64,000 nt of DNA from Pseudalkalibacillus salsuginis. GTDB taxonomy: Bacteria; Bacillota; Bacilli; Bacillales; Fictibacillaceae. Position numbers and translations under genes: made by a program. The notes under the pieces were generated by a model. That model had not been told where the DNA came from, ran no database searches, and worked only from the letters and a program-made list of their open reading frames with translations. The stretch covers positions 496,001-560,000 of the forward strand of contig NZ_JAKJHW010000001.1 of the NCBI RefSeq assembly GCF_021646685.1, given 5' to 3'. Shown here in pieces: positions 1-9,660 of this stretch (positions are counted from its first letter, which is position 1; every line of letters starts with the position of its first letter).

Positions 1-337
1 GATAACTGAAAAACTGCTCGTAAGTTTCTTCTGTATAGAACATTTTGAGAGCTTCTACGTTACAGTCAGGATTGATGTCTGCGATTCTATCCTTCATCAG
101 ATCAACCTTAGGATGGCCGACGGTTGATAATAAAGCATGAAGCTGTCTGTTGACGTTTGTGATATCGACGTCATCCTTATCGACCAGAATCAGCCGCCCG
201 ACACCTGACCGAGCCAGCGCTTCTGCTGAAAAGGACCCTACGCCTCCAACGCCCAATACTGCAACAGTTGAACCTCTAAGTACATCCAACCCTTCTTTAC
301 CTATTGCTAATTCATTACGTGAAAACTGATGTAACAT
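1..337 (-). CDS. tcdA: tRNA threonylcarbamoyladenosine dehydratase (partial, N-terminal part)
   Basis: The ATP-dependent dehydratase TcdA (YrvM, CsdL family) cyclises t6A37 of ANN-decoding tRNAs to ct6A. The visible 112 codons begin MLHQFSRNELAIG and carry the ThiF/MoeB/E1-like nucleotide-binding segment (VAVLGVGGVGSF, then LVDKDDVDITNVNRQ), which fits the N-terminal adenylation domain. The start at 337 is preceded by GGAGG nine bases upstream. The gene leaves the window at base 1, so roughly the last half is not seen. Its place downstream of aspS on the same strand matches the aspS-yrvM order of Bacillus. The identification rests on the E1-like motif plus synteny; MoeB/ThiF relatives are the only realistic alternative. 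Confidence 0.88.
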   Translation of the reverse strand, partial: MLHQFSRNELAIGKEGLDVLRGSTVAVLGVGGVGSFSAEALARSGVGRLILVDKDDVDITNVNRQLHALLSTVGHPKVDLMKDRIADINPDCNVEALKMFYTEETYEQFFSY

Positions 338-426
338 GTTGTATATTCCTCCAGTACTCCAAACAAATGTCCATAATAGCATATACGAAAGCCGAACTTG
401 ATTGCAATACCCCAAGGCAAATTAAA

Positions 427-452
427 AAGCAACCAGTTATACCTGATTGCTT
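427..452 (-). terminator. Rho-independent terminator-like hairpin, minus strand
   Basis: Read on the minus strand, a perfect 10-bp stem (AAGCAATCAG paired with CTGGTTGCTT, one G-U) with a 5-base loop is followed by a T-rich tail (TTTAATTT). It would end transcription coming from the unexplained stretch between aspS and tcdA, so tcdA may have its own promoter or rely on read-through. Confidence 0.6.
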
Positions 453-453
453 C

Positions 454-816
454 AGTGATTGAACTTACAAGAGTCCCATATGTGCCGTCGAAATCCTTCT
501 GTGTTGAACCTGCCTGAAAAGGTGGGTGTCCTGTTACAATCCTTATGCGTCCTTTCACCGAAGGCTTGCACGCAAAATCATAAACTCAGACTCCCATTTA
601 TAAAGTGTTGGCTCAAACGTTCGGCAGAAACGTACACCCCAGGACTCTTTGATATTGTAGTTATAGGATAGCATAGAAATTTACCGCTTTCAATCCATTT
701 ATCAATGTTTTCTAAAAAATCAAACTTCTTTACTAAGTAGTCCACTAAAGTGTCCAATGCCTTCAAATCCTATGTTTCCCAGGACCATGATCATATAACC
801 GTTTAAAGGTAATCCA
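454..816 (-). other. Intergenic stretch without a recognisable gene, possibly a decayed ORF
   Basis: No gene is recognised between the aspS terminator and the hairpin at 427-452. On the minus strand, short open frames lie end to end in different phases: about 60 codons at 578-766, and another frame crossing 470-558. A third frame around 737-800 reads protein-like (GFEGIGHFSGLLSKE) and then hits a stop. Together with the trailing terminator, this pattern suggests a small gene broken by frameshifts. I cannot name the ancestor, and chance open frames are an equally good explanation. Confidence 0.25.
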
Positions 817-847
817 TAAAAAAGCCACCCTCCAAAAGGAAGGTGAC
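817..847 (-). terminator. Terminator of the hisS-aspS operon
   Basis: On the minus strand, GTCACCTTCC pairs with GGAGGGTGGC across a TTTT loop and is followed by six T residues. It lies 8 bases after the aspS stop codon, so it closes the hisS-aspS transcription unit. Confidence 0.85.
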
Positions 848-854
848 CATGGAC

Positions 855-2639
855 TCATGATTTGTCACTTGCTGTCTTTTCTTTTACTTTAAGATGAAGG
901 TCAGAGAGTTGTTGGTCACTGACTTTGCTTGGCGCATTGGTTAACAAATCGCTTGCGCTTGCTGTCTTCGGAAAAGCGATCGTATCCCGGAGATTGCTAC
1001 GGCCAGCAATCAACATGACGAGGCGGTCAAGCCCAAGCGCGATTCCACCATGTGGAGGGGTCCCATATTCGAATGCTTCTAACAGGAATCCAAACTCTTT
1101 ATAAGCTTGCTCTAACGAAAACCCTAGCGCTTTGAACATGCGTTCTTGAACTTCTTTTTGGTAGATACGCTGTGAGCCGCCGCCTAATTCATAACCGTTC
1201 AAAACAAGGTCATATGCTTGTGCCCGAACCCTCACTGGATCTTCTTCAAGTAAATGGACGTCTTCCACTTTCGGCATGGTAAATGGATGGTGTGCTGCCA
1301 CATAACGATTTGCATCTTCATCGAATTCCAAGAGTGGGAAGTCTACAACCCACAAGAAATTGAATTTTTCTTTATCGATCAAATCCAATTCTTTTCCTAG
1401 CTTCAAGCGTAAAGCCCCCAGGCTTTCTGCAACCACCTTTGGCTGATCGGCAACAAACAGCAGCAAGTCTCCAGGTTTTGCATTGAATGCCCTGATCAAT
1501 TCTTTTTGCAATCCTTCATCAAAGAATTTGGCGATCGGACCTTTTAGGCCTTCCTCTTCGACCTTCAACCATGCAAGTCCTTTTGCACCATATACTTTTA
1601 CGAAGTCGGTCAATTGATCGATATCTTTTCTTGAGAATTGGTCTGCATGGCCACTTACATTGATTCCTTTTACAAATCCACCGTTTTCAACAGTAGAGAC
1701 AAATACTTTGAAGTCTGATCCTTCCACCAGGGATGAAACGTTCACCAGTTCCATTCCAAAACGTGTGTCCGGTTTATCAGAACCATATCGACCTATCGCT
1801 TCTTCATATGTCATGCGTGGTATCGGAGTTTCAAGGGTAATTCCTTTCGTCTCCTGCATGATTTTGCGTATCATTTCTTCGGTCATCTTGAAAAGGTCTT
1901 CTTTATCCATGAAAGAAGTTTCGATATCGACCTGGGTAAATTCCGGTTGGCGATCTGCACGAAGATCTTCATCCCGGAAACAACGGACAATTTGGTAATA
2001 GCGTTCAATGCCGGACACCATCAATAATTGCTTGAAAATTTGTGGGGATTGTGGCAACGCATAAAAATGACCTGGGTTCACACGGCTTGGCACAAGATAG
2101 TCACGCGCTCCTTCCGGTGTACTCTTCGTAAGCATCGGTGTTTCTATCTCAAGGAATTCATATCCGTCAAGGAAGTCTCTAATCAGTTTCGTCACTTTAC
2201 TTCTGGTCTTGAGTGTCTCTTGCATGAACGGACGACGAAGATCCAAATAACGATATCGCAACCGGACATCTTCCGTTATTTCTTCCTTATCTGAAATAAC
2301 AAAAGGCGGGGTCTTGGCAGCATTGAGAATCTCTACTTTTTCTGCTCGGATTTCAATTCTACCCGTCTCGATATTTTCATTGATCGTCGATTCATCACGT
2401 CCGACCACTGTCCCTACGACATCAAGGACATATTCGCTACGGACACGCTCTGCAAGGTCTGCTGCTTCCTTGGAGGTTTCGGGATTGAACACGACCTGTA
2501 CAATACCGGAACGATCACGAAGATCGATGAAGATGAGCCCGCCTAAGTCTCTTCGTTTTTGAACCCACCCTTTCAATTGTACTTCCACTCCGATTTCTTG
2601 TTCTGTTAGTTTCCCGCAATGATGCGTTCTTCCAATCAT
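855..2639 (-). CDS. aspS: Aspartate--tRNA ligase
   Basis: Class II aminoacyl-tRNA synthetase that charges tRNA-Asp in the cytoplasm. The 594 residues are full length for a bacterial-type enzyme. They show an N-terminal OB-fold anticodon-binding domain (about 1-110), motif 2 ([19 protein letters not shown], about 215-235), the bacterial GAD insertion (about 290-400) and motif 3 ([13 protein letters not shown] near 535). The start at 2639 has GGGAGG upstream and overlaps the hisS stop by four bases (ATGA), indicating translational coupling. The hisS-aspS pair shares the T-box leader upstream of hisS. Bacteria that lack AsnRS or GatCAB can use a non-discriminating AspRS; the sequence alone does not decide that here. 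Confidence 0.97.
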   Translation of the reverse strand: MIGRTHHCGKLTEQEIGVEVQLKGWVQKRRDLGGLIFIDLRDRSGIVQVVFNPETSKEAADLAERVRSEYVLDVVGTVVGRDESTINENIETGRIEIRAEKVEILNAAKTPPFVISDKEEITEDVRLRYRYLDLRRPFMQETLKTRSKVTKLIRDFLDGYEFLEIETPMLTKSTPEGARDYLVPSRVNPGHFYALPQSPQIFKQLLMVSGIERYYQIVRCFRDEDLRADRQPEFTQVDIETSFMDKEDLFKMTEEMIRKIMQETKGITLETPIPRMTYEEAIGRYGSDKPDTRFGMELVNVSSLVEGSDFKVFVSTVENGGFVKGINVSGHADQFSRKDIDQLTDFVKVYGAKGLAWLKVEEEGLKGPIAKFFDEGLQKELIRAFNAKPGDLLLFVADQPKVVAESLGALRLKLGKELDLIDKEKFNFLWVVDFPLLEFDEDANRYVAAHHPFTMPKVEDVHLLEEDPVRVRAQAYDLVLNGYELGGGSQRIYQKEVQERMFKALGFSLEQAYKEFGFLLEAFEYGTPPHGGIALGLDRLVMLIAGRSNLRDTIAFPKTASASDLLTNAPSKVSDQQLSDLHLKVKEKTASDKS

Positions 2640-3922
2640 GATTGTGATCCTCCCTCAAGTTGTTTCAATATATAGTCTTTAGCATCTGTGAGTTGTACTT
2701 CCACTTGTTCACCTGTGGCCATATCTTTTACATTGATGATTCCGTTGTCGAGTTCATCCTCACCCAAAATAAGAACATATTTAGCGTTCAAGCGATCTGC
2801 TGCTTTAAACTGCGCCTTCATCTTTTTATCTAAGAAATCCTTGTCAGCCGTCAATCCGGCACTACGGAGTTCATTCAGGATCGACATACTCCGTTTCTTC
2901 GGCTTTTCACCTATTGAAACAAGGTAGCAGTCAATTCCTTTTTGAACAGGCAATTCAATTTGTTCAGCTTCTAGTGCGACTAGAAAACGTTCTAGGCTCA
3001 TTGCAAAACCGATGCCTGGTGTTTCAGGACCGCCGATCTCTTCAACTAAACCATTGTAACGGCCTCCACCGCTCAATGTGGTGATTGCCCCGAATCCTGG
3101 TGCTTCGCTCATGATTTCGAAAGCAGTGTGATTATAGTAATCCAGGCCTCTTACCAATGTCGGGTCCACTTCATACGGAACACCTAGTTCGTCCAGATAA
3201 GTTTTTACATTTTCAAAATATAACCGGGATGACTCATTCAAATAATCGAGGATCGAAGGTGCTGACTGCATTTTCGGATGATTTCGATCTTTTTTACAAT
3301 CCAGGATTCTGAGTGGATTCGTATTGATCCGATTCTGACAGTCTTCACAAAGTTCATCCAATACAGGTTTGAAGTGATCAACCAGCGCTCTCCTGTGAGC
3401 TGTACGACTTTCGTTATCACCAAGTGAATTGATGATCAGCTTCAGATGTTTCAAACCAAGCTCCTGATAAAGCTCCATCGCAAGTGCCATGACTTCGGCG
3501 TCAATCGCTGGATCATTACTTCCCAGCGCTTCGATTCCAAACTGTACAAATTGTCTTGTGCGTCCTTTCTGTGGCCGCTCATAACGGAACATCGGGCCGA
3601 TATAATAAAGTTTCGTCGGTTGCTGGGCTTCGCCGAATAGTTTGTTTTGTACAAAAGAACGGACCACGGAAGCGGTACCTTCTGGCCGCAATGTCAAGCT
3701 ACGTTCTCCCCGATCCTTGAACGTATACATCTCCTTCTGTACAATATCAGTCGTATCCCCGACACCACGTTGGAACAACTCCGTATACTCGAAAATAGGT
3801 GTGCGAATTTCATGGTAATTATATTTACGGCAAAGCTCCTTCGCCTTTTCTTCGATCAACTGCCATTTCTCGACTTCCCCTGGTAAAATATCCTGGGTTC
3901 CTCTAGGAATTTGAAAACTCAT
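2636..3922 (-). CDS. hisS: Histidine--tRNA ligase
   Basis: Class IIa synthetase that charges tRNA-His. The 428 residues are the usual length. Motif 1 and 2 region residues ([11 protein letters not shown], then [11 protein letters not shown] near 80) and the HisRS-specific histidine-binding stretches ([11 protein letters not shown] near 265, [14 protein letters not shown]) are all present, followed by the small C-terminal anticodon-binding domain (about 330-425). The start has an AGGAG site nine bases upstream. It is the first gene of hisS-aspS and lies about 230 bases downstream of the T-box terminator, a gap filled by a structured repeat. Nothing is missing or unusual in the protein. Confidence 0.97.
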   Translation of the reverse strand: MSFQIPRGTQDILPGEVEKWQLIEEKAKELCRKYNYHEIRTPIFEYTELFQRGVGDTTDIVQKEMYTFKDRGERSLTLRPEGTASVVRSFVQNKLFGEAQQPTKLYYIGPMFRYERPQKGRTRQFVQFGIEALGSNDPAIDAEVMALAMELYQELGLKHLKLIINSLGDNESRTAHRRALVDHFKPVLDELCEDCQNRINTNPLRILDCKKDRNHPKMQSAPSILDYLNESSRLYFENVKTYLDELGVPYEVDPTLVRGLDYYNHTAFEIMSEAPGFGAITTLSGGGRYNGLVEEIGGPETPGIGFAMSLERFLVALEAEQIELPVQKGIDCYLVSIGEKPKKRSMSILNELRSAGLTADKDFLDKKMKAQFKAADRLNAKYVLILGEDELDNGIINVKDMATGEQVEVQLTDAKDYILKQLEGGSQS

Positions 3923-4028
3923 CCCATTTCACTCCTCAACTTTTTTGAAAACGATAAATGATTGGTTGTGATTCATTAGTTAAATGTAATTTGCTTCTAT
4001 ATTAAGCGAAGTTCGCGACAAATAAAAA

Positions 4029-4143
4029 CAGCCTTAAAGGATAAAGAAAACTTGGCAAAGCCAAGCCATAGGTGTAGGCTGAGTCATAGTTGCACTTATA
4101 CTGAAGAAAGTATTTTATACTTTCTTCAAGTGTAACAAAGCCT
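4029..4143. repeat. Structured intergenic repeat inside the hisS leader
   Basis: This segment between the T-box terminator and hisS contains three nested or adjacent hairpins. An outer pair AGCCT/AGGCT (4030-4034, 4076-4080) encloses a short CTTGGC-AAA-GCCAAG hairpin (4051-4065). An 11-bp perfect hairpin, GAAGAAAGTAT/ATACTTTCTTC (4103-4127), is extended by CACTT/AAGTG. Similar sequences recur between genes in Bacillaceae genomes as far as I recall; no second copy is seen in this window. It would be transcribed as part of the hisS-aspS mRNA. Confidence 0.5.
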
Positions 4144-4151
4144 AAAACTAA

Positions 4152-4437
4152 AAATACTCCCGCCCCTAATAAATAAATTAGAAGGGACGAGAGTATTTAC
4201 CCGTGGTACCACCCTAGTTGAAGCAAATATTGCTCCCACTCAAGCTGCAGTTAACGCCTGCTTACGTTTGACCCCTACTGCAAGAGCATGTTATGTATGG
4301 TTCGGGATAAAACCTACGGAGTGTCTTTCGTCCAGGCTCTCTGTGGAAATGCTTCCAGCCAATGGCATTTCCTCTCTAGACATGAGTTTCTGAAGTACTT
4401 TTCTCCATCCATGGTTGTTTTCGTATCATTCGAATTG
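4152..4437 (-). promoter_or_regulatory. T-box riboswitch leader of hisS-aspS, with terminator
   Basis: On the minus strand the T-box core GGGTGGTACCACGG lies at 4201-4214. It is followed by a strong terminator (4152-4199) whose arms AAATACTCYCG and CGGGAGTATTT close on a T run. Upstream are the other conserved T-box pieces in order: an AGTA box, AGAGAGG, GGCTGGAAG and a GAAA-GAC-AC stretch at the specifier position (GACAC, plus-strand bases 4321-4325). GAC is an aspartate codon, and the frame two bases on reads CAC for histidine. The antiterminator bulge is TGGT, whose last base can wobble with the G73 of tRNA-Asp. The leader senses uncharged tRNA and allows hisS-aspS read-through on starvation. 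Confidence 0.9.
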
Positions 4438-4443
4438 ATTACT

Positions 4444-4472
4444 ATCATACGGACCTTTATTCCTGATGTCAA
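4444..4472 (-). promoter_or_regulatory. SigA-type promoter of hisS-aspS
   Basis: A consensus -35 TTGACA (4467-4472) and a -10 TATGAT (4444-4449) are separated by 17 bases on the minus strand. Transcription would start near 4437, immediately before the T-box stem I. Confidence 0.85.
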
Positions 4473-4525
4473 GAGTATTTTCCATTTTAAATTATCCCAT
4501 GCTTAATCTAAATAAATTTAGTCGG

Positions 4526-4699
4526 TTATCTATTCAATCGTTGTCTTAATTTTCTAACTGCCTCCAGGCTGACTCCGAACTCTTCGGCCAATTCGTCATT
4601 CGTCATCAAATGTTCTCTTTCAATGAATTTATGGAAATCCAGACCGAACAATGAATTTGAACGTTGTTCCAGCACATCATGTTTTAAGCTTTTCCTCAT
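4526..4699 (-). CDS. Small conserved helix-turn-helix-like protein (YrzK position)
   Basis: A 57-residue basic protein starting MRKSLKHDVLEQ and ending in a stretch (MTNDELAEEFGVSLEAVRKL) that reads like a sigma-70 region 4 or MarR-type helix-turn-helix. I chose the ATG at 4699 because AGGTGG lies about nine bases upstream; an in-frame ATG at 4738 has no such site. It sits between the hisS promoter and the amidase gene, the place of yrzK in B. subtilis. Its role is unknown. A DNA-binding function is inferred only from the helix-turn-helix-like pattern. Confidence 0.72.
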   Translation of the reverse strand: MRKSLKHDVLEQRSNSLFGLDFHKFIEREHLMTNDELAEEFGVSLEAVRKLRQRLNR

Positions 4700-4865
4700 C
4701 CTCTTTAACCACCTGTTTTTATATTTACTACCTATCATTGCCTTTTCATCTGATTTTTTTACATATTAGAAAGGTATTTTAATGAAATTGGAGAATCCCA
4801 TATATCAAAACCACCCCGGTCTGGACCGATATAAGGAATAGAGCTCAAGTCATGGAGGTGTATAG

Positions 4866-6644
4866 GTGAAAAGGTTTTGGAATGTTTTTATCGTGAGTTG
4901 GCTGGTTTTCGGAGCGGTAACCCCTGCTTTTACTAGTTCAGTATCAGCAGCAAATCAGGGATATGTAAAAATCAACGTCGATACATTGAATGTGCGGTCA
5001 GGTCCTGGACTCGACAACTCTGTTGTTGCTCAAGTACATAAGAATAAGGAGTACCTGATTCTTTCCGAAAAAGGGGAATGGCTTCAAATCCAGGTAGGCA
5101 ATAAAAAAGGTTGGATTGCCGGGTGGTTTGCAAGGAAAGTCAATAAATCCTCCAATGAATCCACTGGCAGTCCAACTGATCAATGGGTCTCGTCTATAGT
5201 GGATGGATTAAATGTCCGTTCAGGGCCCGATACATCCTTTTCGATTCTCGGGCAGATACACTCACATGAAAAGTATCAAGCAATCGAGACTAAAGAATCA
5301 TGGACAAAAATCCGTTACAAAAACTCTACCGGTTGGCTTGCTTCATGGCTGACCGAATCTGCTAATAAACGATCAACCAAACAAAATCCAACCTCAACGG
5401 GACAGTCTGTCGTCAATATACCGAACCTCAATGTACGGAGTGGCCCAGGAACAAATTACAATGTAATTGGGTCGATCAGTAAAGGTCATGGGGTTGAAAT
5501 ACTGAATATACAAAACGGCTGGTATGAGATCAAGCTGAAACAAGGGAAAGGATGGGTTGCAGGCAAATATGTAACAAAGGCACTGAACCCGGGTCGTTCT
5601 TCAGGGACACCATCAGCACCCCCTGCTTCATCACTTGCTGCCAAAGCAAAAGTGACTGCAAAGATATTGAATGTAAGAGACAAAGCAACCTTGAATGGAA
5701 AAGTCGTTGGTCAGGTAATGAAAGATTCCGAAGTCAAAATCGTGAAAAAAGAACACGATTGGGCATATATCGAATATGGAAACAAGAAGGGATGGGTCGC
5801 TTCCTGGTTTCTAGAAGAACTTAAATCATCAACAACTCCTTCTACTGAAAGAAATTTATCCAATAACCCATCGGTATCTTTACTTTATGATGGAACTAAC
5901 CTTAGGAACGGACCATCAACTAGTCATAAAGCTGTAGCTCGTGGAAATAAAGGAGATCAGTTTCCGGTTCTTTCGAAGCAAGGCGATTGGTATAAAATTA
6001 AGCTTTCAAAGCAGCAGGAAGCTTATGTTGCAGGCTGGATCGTTTCACTGAGCGGGACTTCGATGCCAGAAGTGACTCATCCGACTGTAGGGGACCACTT
6101 GAAAGGGAAAACCATCGTATTGGATTCCGGTCATGGCGGATATGACGGAGGAGCAGTTGGCATCACTTATGGTACAATTGAAAGAGATTTGAATTTAAGT
6201 GTTGCGAAAACCGTATCTTCAAAATTACAAGCTGCAGGTGCAAAAGTGGTTATGACGAGAAATGATCATCAATTTGTAAGTTTGCCATTCAGAGTTTATT
6301 TGTCCCATTCGAATAGTGCCGATGCGTTCATCAGCTTGCATTTCAATTCATCCATATTCCCAAGCGCGAAAGGCATCAACTCGTTTTATTATTCAAAATC
6401 GAAAGATGCACCGCTTGCAAGTTCCTTACAGGACGAGCTCGTAAGACAGACGGGATTATCGAATCGTGGAGTCGCACATGGGGATTTTCAAGTTTTGAGG
6501 AACAACCGTCAACCTGCTGTACTATTAGAGCTTGGCTTCCTGTCCAATTCACAGGAAGAACATTATTTACGAACTGCCACCTATAAAGATAAAGCAGGAC
6601 ATGCGATTTACAGGGGTCTTGCAAAATATTTTTCATCTAAATAA
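4866..6644 (+). CDS. Secreted N-acetylmuramoyl-L-alanine amidase with five SH3b domains
   Basis: Cell-wall hydrolase (YrvJ-type) that cuts the amide bond between MurNAc and the stem peptide. A signal peptide (about 1-29, ending SVSA) precedes five bacterial SH3 domains with LNVRSGP-like cores (about 30-95, 105-170, 180-245, 258-325, 335-400). These are the wall-binding modules. The C-terminal Amidase_3 domain (about 415-590) keeps the zinc and catalytic residues: LDSGHGG (His), GTIERDLN (Glu), SLHFNSS (His) and LELGFLSN (Glu). Translation starts at a GTG with GGAGGTG upstream. It is a single + strand gene closed by its own terminator at 6650. The fifth SH3b is the most diverged (LRNGPST). Confidence 0.93.
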   Translation: MKRFWNVFIVSWLVFGAVTPAFTSSVSAANQGYVKINVDTLNVRSGPGLDNSVVAQVHKNKEYLILSEKGEWLQIQVGNKKGWIAGWFARKVNKSSNESTGSPTDQWVSSIVDGLNVRSGPDTSFSILGQIHSHEKYQAIETKESWTKIRYKNSTGWLASWLTESANKRSTKQNPTSTGQSVVNIPNLNVRSGPGTNYNVIGSISKGHGVEILNIQNGWYEIKLKQGKGWVAGKYVTKALNPGRSSGTPSAPPASSLAAKAKVTAKILNVRDKATLNGKVVGQVMKDSEVKIVKKEHDWAYIEYGNKKGWVASWFLEELKSSTTPSTERNLSNNPSVSLLYDGTNLRNGPSTSHKAVARGNKGDQFPVLSKQGDWYKIKLSKQQEAYVAGWIVSLSGTSMPEVTHPTVGDHLKGKTIVLDSGHGGYDGGAVGITYGTIERDLNLSVAKTVSSKLQAAGAKVVMTRNDHQFVSLPFRVYLSHSNSADAFISLHFNSSIFPSAKGINSFYYSKSKDAPLASSLQDELVRQTGLSNRGVAHGDFQVLRNNRQPAVLLELGFLSNSQEEHYLRTATYKDKAGHAIYRGLAKYFSSK

Positions 6645-6649
6645 ATAAC

Positions 6650-6690
6650 AAGAACGGGCTTGTTGATCAAGCTCGTTCTTTATTTGATTG
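6650..6690 (+). terminator. Terminator of the amidase gene
   Basis: AAGAACGGGCTTG pairs with CAAGCTCGTTCTT across a five-base loop and is followed by a T-rich stretch, seven bases after the amidase stop codon. Confidence 0.85.
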
Positions 6691-6711
6691 TTTTATGACG
6701 ATTTTCCCACA

Positions 6712-6753
6712 TAAAAAAGCATGTTGTCTTCATCCTATAGCTCATGCTTTTTT
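6712..6753 (-). terminator. Terminator downstream of dtd
   Basis: On the minus strand AAAAAGCATG and CATGCTTTTTT flank a loop of about 18 bases and end in a T run, four bases after the dtd stop. It closes the relA-dtd unit and faces the + strand terminator of the amidase gene. Confidence 0.7.
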
Positions 6754-6757
6754 TCGC

Positions 6758-7210
6758 TTATTTTTTCATTTCAACGGTATCTAAAATTAAGGTGACTGGG
6801 CCATTGTTGTGGATCCGGACATCCATCAATGCACCGAACTTACCTGTTTCCACCTGGATCCCTTTATCCCGTAATCGTGAATTGAATTCTTCATAAAGTT
6901 CTTGTGCCTTCTCCGGTTTAGCTGCACTCATGAAATTCGGACGTCTTCCTTTCCTGCAATCCCCATGGAGTGTGAATTGTGATACAGAAAGGATCGCCCC
7001 CCCAATATCGATCAGGGAGAGATTCATCTTTCCTTCCCTGTCTTCAAAAATCCGCAGATTGGGTATTTTTTCAGCCAAGGATTTAACATCCGCTGTCGTA
7101 TCCTCATGTGAGATACCGACAAGAAGGACAAGTCCCTGTTCGATTTGACCTACTGTTTGGTCTTTCACAATGACCTCTCCGCTCGTCACCCGCTGTACGA
7201 CAATTCGCAT
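6758..7210 (-). CDS. dtd: D-aminoacyl-tRNA deacylase
   Basis: Proofreading enzyme that hydrolyses D-amino acids (and glycine mis-attached to tRNA-Ala) from tRNA. The 150 residues start [13 protein letters not shown] and match the family length. The two signature motifs are intact: SVSQFTL (near 77-83) and the cross-subunit GP motif (NNGPVTL near 136). The start at 7210 has AGGAGG nine bases upstream, whereas an open extension upstream in the same frame overlaps relA and has no supporting site. It follows relA by 13 bases, the order seen in Bacillus (relA-dtd). Confidence 0.95.
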   Translation of the reverse strand: MRIVVQRVTSGEVIVKDQTVGQIEQGLVLLVGISHEDTTADVKSLAEKIPNLRIFEDREGKMNLSLIDIGGAILSVSQFTLHGDCRKGRRPNFMSAAKPEKAQELYEEFNSRLRDKGIQVETGKFGALMDVRIHNNGPVTLILDTVEMKK

Positions 7211-7223
7211 TATGTGTAACCTC

Positions 7224-9395
7224 CTATTGCATAACTCTTCGGACTGCGTACACATCAGGGATACGCTTGATCCTCTCGACCACCTTTTGTAGATGACTGA
7301 CATTATGAATGGATATCGTCATGCTGATGGTAGCCATTTTATTCCTGTCTGATCGCCCAGACACTGCGCTGATGTTCGTTTTCGTTTCAGCAACTGCCTG
7401 AAGTACTTCATTCAACAAACCTCTGCGATCAAATCCATTAATTTCAATATCGACGCTATAATTTTTCGATTGGCCCGTACTGCCTTCCCATTCAACTGGT
7501 AAAAAGCGGCTCTCATCATCTTCAACTCTGATATTCGGGCAATCTTTACGGTGAATCGAAACACCACGGCCTTTCGTAATATAGCCGATGATATCATCAC
7601 CGGGAACCGGATTGCAGCATTTTGAGAGACGGATCAGAAGGTTGTCGATACCCTTTACCTGGACGCCAACTTCTGTTTTCCTTTTCTGTGGTGTACTTTT
7701 CGTTTCATTTATCGAATGGATCAGGCTTTCGGTTTCTTGATCCTTCTTCTTTCGTACTTTATCAGCAAGGCGGGTTGCAATTTGTGAGGCAGTAATTCCG
7801 CTATATCCCACTGCTGCGTACATATCCTCAATATTTGAGAAGTTATATTTCTGGGCCACCCTGTTCAAGTTTTCTTGAGTAAGGATATCTTTCAATTCAT
7901 AGCCGTCATTTTTGATCTCTTTTTCTACCAAATCTCTTCCTTTGGCTACATTCTCATCTCTTTTTTCTTTCTTGAACCATTGACGGATCTTATTTTTTGC
8001 ATGTGAACTTTGTGTCAACTTCAACCAGTCCTGGCTCGGACCATAGGAATGCTTAGATGTTAACACTTCAACGATATCACCGGTTTTCAGTTTATAATCA
8101 AGGGGAACCATTTTTCCGTTGATTTTCGCACCTATACACTTGTTGCCGATTTCAGTATGAATCCTATAAGCGAAATCCAAAGGGACGGAACCTGATGGAA
8201 GTTCGATGACGTCTCCTTTTGGAGTAAAGACGAAAACCATATCGGAGAAAAGATCGACTTTCAAGGATTCCATGAATTCTTCAGCATCTGTCGCATCATT
8301 CTGCCATTCGAGAATTTCACGAAACCAGGTAAGTTTCTCTTCGAATGTATGATTCTCGTTGTTTATACCTTCTTTATACGCCCAGTGGGCTGCAATCCCG
8401 TATTCTGCAACACGATGCATCTCCTCTGTGCGGATCTGTACTTCAAGCGGATCGCCTTTTGGTCCAATGACAGTCGTATGCAAGGATTGATACATGTTCG
8501 CCTTAGGCATCGCGATATAGTCTTTGAATCGGCCGGGCATCGGTTTCCAGCATGTGTGGATGATCCCAAGGACGGCATAGCAATCACGAATATTATCGAC
8601 AATCACACGTACAGCAAGCAAATCATAGATTTCGTTGAATTGCTTATTCTGTTTCGTCATTTTGCGATAAATACTGTAGATATGTTTCGGTCTTCCCCAG
8701 ATATCCGCATCAATGTTCACTTCACTCAATTTGGATTGGATATCATCTATAACTTCCTGGACATACTGCTCCCGCTCATTACGTTTCTGTTTCATCAAGT
8801 TTACGATCCGATAATATTGCTGGGGATTAAGATAACGTAGTGCAACATCTTCAAGCTCCCACTTGATTGTTGAAATACCGAGCCGATGGGCAAGCGGTGC
8901 AAATATTTCAAGCGTTTCATTCGCCTTTTGAATTTGTTTCTCCTTGGGCATATGCTTTAACGTACGCATATTATGAAGACGGTCCGCAAGCTTGATCAGA
9001 ATACAACGGATATCCTGAGCCATCGCTACAAACATTTTGCGGTGGTTCTCAGCTTGTTGTTCTTCTTTTGATTTGAATTTGATTTTCTTAAGCTTTGTGA
9101 CGCCATCGACTAACATGGCGACCTCTTCAGTAAAAGTTTCAGTCAGTTCCTCAAGGGTAACGTCTGTATCTTCAACGACATCATGAAGAAACCCTGCTGC
9201 AATCGTAGGTGCATCCATTTCCAGGTTCACAAGGATGTCTGCTACTTCAACAGGATGGTCAATATAAGGGTCGCCTGATTTCCGAAATTGCCCCTCATGA
9301 GCATCTCTGGCAAACACATACGCCCTCTGCAAAAAATCTGTATCTTTTTTCGGCAAATAGTTTGCCGCTTTTTTCATTACTTCTTGAATGGCCAT
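7224..9395 (-). CDS. relA: Bifunctional (p)ppGpp synthetase/hydrolase
   Basis: Long RSH-type enzyme of the stringent response; it makes (p)ppGpp on stalled ribosomes and also hydrolyses it. Of about 723 residues, the HD hydrolase domain (about 30-190) shows the HDVVEDTD metal motif and the synthetase domain lies at about 230-340. The TGS domain (about 385-450, [14 protein letters not shown]) and a C-terminal region follow, with a zinc-finger-like CCNPVPGDD and an ACT domain at the end. I chose the ATG at 9395 (MAIQEVMKK), with AGGTG upstream, over an in-frame ATG five codons earlier. Both catalytic halves look intact, so it should be bifunctional like Bacillus RelA. Confidence 0.96.
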   Translation of the reverse strand: MAIQEVMKKAANYLPKKDTDFLQRAYVFARDAHEGQFRKSGDPYIDHPVEVADILVNLEMDAPTIAAGFLHDVVEDTDVTLEELTETFTEEVAMLVDGVTKLKKIKFKSKEEQQAENHRKMFVAMAQDIRCILIKLADRLHNMRTLKHMPKEKQIQKANETLEIFAPLAHRLGISTIKWELEDVALRYLNPQQYYRIVNLMKQKRNEREQYVQEVIDDIQSKLSEVNIDADIWGRPKHIYSIYRKMTKQNKQFNEIYDLLAVRVIVDNIRDCYAVLGIIHTCWKPMPGRFKDYIAMPKANMYQSLHTTVIGPKGDPLEVQIRTEEMHRVAEYGIAAHWAYKEGINNENHTFEEKLTWFREILEWQNDATDAEEFMESLKVDLFSDMVFVFTPKGDVIELPSGSVPLDFAYRIHTEIGNKCIGAKINGKMVPLDYKLKTGDIVEVLTSKHSYGPSQDWLKLTQSSHAKNKIRQWFKKEKRDENVAKGRDLVEKEIKNDGYELKDILTQENLNRVAQKYNFSNIEDMYAAVGYSGITASQIATRLADKVRKKKDQETESLIHSINETKSTPQKRKTEVGVQVKGIDNLLIRLSKCCNPVPGDDIIGYITKGRGVSIHRKDCPNIRVEDDESRFLPVEWEGSTGQSKNYSVDIEINGFDRRGLLNEVLQAVAETKTNISAVSGRSDRNKMATISMTISIHNVSHLQKVVERIKRIPDVYAVRRVMQ

Positions 9396-9433
9396 GCAAT
9401 CACCTATCATATGTTGATTGGTATATAAATTCT

Positions 9434-9462
9434 ATTATCGTTAAAATTTGACTTCCTGTAAA
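9434..9462 (-). promoter_or_regulatory. SigA-type promoter of relA
   Basis: A -35 TTTACA (9457-9462) and a -10 GATAAT (9434-9439) are separated by 17 bases on the minus strand, about 38 bases before the relA start codon. Confidence 0.65.
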
Positions 9463-9543
9463 GCGAAAAGAGAAATTTGTCGAATCATTCTTTGTGAAAT
9501 GGGAACGCTCCGATAATTTATGTTGCTTTTATGCTGGCTAAAA

Positions 9544-9655
9544 GAAAAGCGGAAGCGACCTGCTTAGTCACGTAGGTCACTGGAAAACTGACGAGGAGGC
9601 TGTCACCGCCGCAGGAAGTTTGAAGTGATCCAAGTGACTGGTCGCTGAGCTAGAC
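9544..9655 (+). repeat. Structured intergenic repeat, copy A (full length)
   Basis: A 112-bp element from GAAAAGCGG to CTAGAC. It folds into one long interrupted hairpin. AGCGACC (9554-9560) pairs with GGTCGCT (9640-9646) and AGTCAC (9566-9571) with GTGACT (9634-9639). GGTCACT (9575-9581) pairs with AGTGATC (9624-9630, one wobble) and AAACT (9585-9589) with AGTTT (9617-9621). The apical loop is about 27 bases. It has no open reading frame of note. A truncated second copy follows after five A residues. It is the same family as the elements at 31570 and 63330. Confidence 0.9.
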
Positions 9656-9660
9656 AAAAA

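Noticed and set aside
3923-4151. A second promoter for hisS after the T-box terminator
   Set aside because: No paired -35/-10 boxes with sensible spacing were found; the segment is mostly repeat.
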